From Hyphomicrobiales bacterium (GTDB lineage Bacteria; Pseudomonadota; Alphaproteobacteria; Rhizobiales; Rhizobiaceae), in NCBI GenBank assembly GCA_900470195.1, contig UEIJ01000018.1, positions 1-64,000 on the forward strand: DNA of 64,000 bases, in the 5' to 3' direction. How positions within the stretch are numbered: the first letter of the stretch is position 1; each line of letters begins with the position of its first letter. The position numbers and the translations under genes were made by a program. Positions 63,382-64,000 of this stretch are shown one piece after another. The notes under the pieces were generated by a model. The model worked only from the letters and a program-made list of their open reading frames with translations. It was not told the DNA's origin and did no database searches.

Positions 63382-64000
63382 CAGCCAGTGTTTCCTTTTG
63401 CTGCGCAATCAATTTCGAGCCGGGTTGCGAATATTTTCGACATGTCGGTGCCCGTCGGGTCGTTGAAGAAGGCATCGGTCAGGGTCGCCTGGTTCTGGGC
63501 GAGCGCTTCATCCGGATCGGGGCGGACAACCTTCGATGTGCAGCCTGCGGGCAGGCCCTTCACAACCAGATCGCTGTCATTCATGTAATCGATGGCGGTA
63601 TAGAAGGTGGGGTCATAGACACCGAAGCTGATCTTGTGACCGGGTGCCAGCTTCAACGGCTTTTCGGGCTTGCTCGTAAAGATGATGAGCAGACGATTGT
63701 CGGCGAAATCGGCCGCAAGATCGGTCGGCCTTGCCATTTTCACATCCTTGCCGTCATCCAGTACGGTCTGGAAATATTTGAATTCGGCAATCGATCCATT
63801 GATGACGTGGCCGAGGTCGATCAACTCGTTTTTGTCGAGCTGGAGATCGCCATTCTTGTCAAACTCCATCAGAACGGTTGAGGAAAATACGTCATCGAAA
63901 CGCCAGACATGCGCCAGTCTCTGGACAGTGCCATCCGGTGCGATGGTGAGTTCCAAGCGGGCTTCGGCGAACACATGCGGATGCGCGTGCGCGGGCGCAG
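63381..64000 (-). CDS. DUF1007 periplasmic protein, partner of the NicO exporter (cut by window edge)
   Basis: The visible 206 codons begin at the window edge in AHAHPHVFAEARLEL, the His-rich start of the mature DUF1007 domain; the signal peptide lies beyond position 64000. DUF1007 proteins are regularly coupled to NicO transporters and may pass nickel or cobalt through their HPHV motif. FDKNGDLQLDKNELIDLG looks like an EF-hand-type acidic loop (DKNGDLQLDKNE), usual in this family. Confidence 0.85.
   Translation of the reverse strand, partial: APAHAHPHVFAEARLELTIAPDGTVQRLAHVWRFDDVFSSTVLMEFDKNGDLQLDKNELIDLGHVINGSIAEFKYFQTVLDDGKDVKMARPTDLAADFADNRLLIIFTSKPEKPLKLAPGHKISFGVYDPTFYTAIDYMNDSDLVVKGLPAGCTSKVVRPDPDEALAQNQATLTDAFFNDPTGTDMSKIFATRLEIDCAAKGNTG

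Overview
This is about 64 kb of an alphaproteobacterial chromosome, almost certainly from the Brucella/Ochrobactrum group (Brucellaceae, Hyphomicrobiales). The best single marker is an Omp10-type lipoprotein of 126 residues (45569-45949) that is very close to the Brucella protein as I remember it. A CpdR-type response regulator, a homospermidine synthase, DUF982, DUF459 and DUF882 proteins and EcfG-type promoters agree with this. I see no phage, plasmid, insertion sequence, CRISPR array or defence island; most of the window is ordinary core genome.

Layout. 1-3.0 kb is a small cluster of stress-type genes (PepSY-like secreted protein, KGG-repeat protein, two micro-membrane proteins, DUF982 protein, YflT-like glycine-rich protein). 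Four promoters of the pattern GGAAC-N16-nGTT, as used by the general stress sigma factor EcfG, sit in front of it. Two members are broken. 3.0-8.9 kb is accessory: an A+T-rich spacer, a fused two-half CaiB/BaiF CoA-transferase, then an ATP-grasp enzyme and a polysaccharide deacetylase. 9.0-16.1 kb (minus strand) is a five-gene unit: a complete peptide-type ABC transporter plus a CocE/NonD hydrolase. 16.3-25 kb holds a LysR regulator, an IclR remnant, tRNA-Val(GAC), cpdR, N-formylglutamate amidohydrolase, a candidate small RNA, hisN, an alpha/beta hydrolase, an Hsp20 gene with a heat-shock promoter and possible RNA thermometer, and threonine aldolase.

25-31.5 kb is gltB-gltD (ammonium assimilation). 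31.5-41.3 kb carries an amino-acid permease, a DUF459 protein, a lytic transglycosylase, galU, a GntP permease, a beta-barrel outer-membrane protein and a KdsD-type isomerase, so much of it concerns the envelope. 41.3-52 kb holds an AraC regulator, NfeD plus a band-7 protein, hemH, omp10, homospermidine synthase, a pabB/pabC-like pair and pepF. 52-64 kb holds an NtrC-like regulator without a GAFTGA loop, a DUF882 peptidase with a long Pro/Ala tail, eda, a DUF3380 muramidase, trhO, modABC, a GNAT protein and a nickel/cobalt exporter with its DUF1007 partner, cut by the window edge.

No wholly new multi-gene system stands out. The observations most worth following are the candidate small RNA at 19849-19934, the EcfG-promoter cluster with a frameshifted member, the NtrC-like regulator lacking GAFTGA, the thermometer-like hsp20 leader, and a dispersed intergenic repeat next to omp10 and pepF. 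All protein assignments are by eye from motifs and remembered family sequences; nothing was searched.
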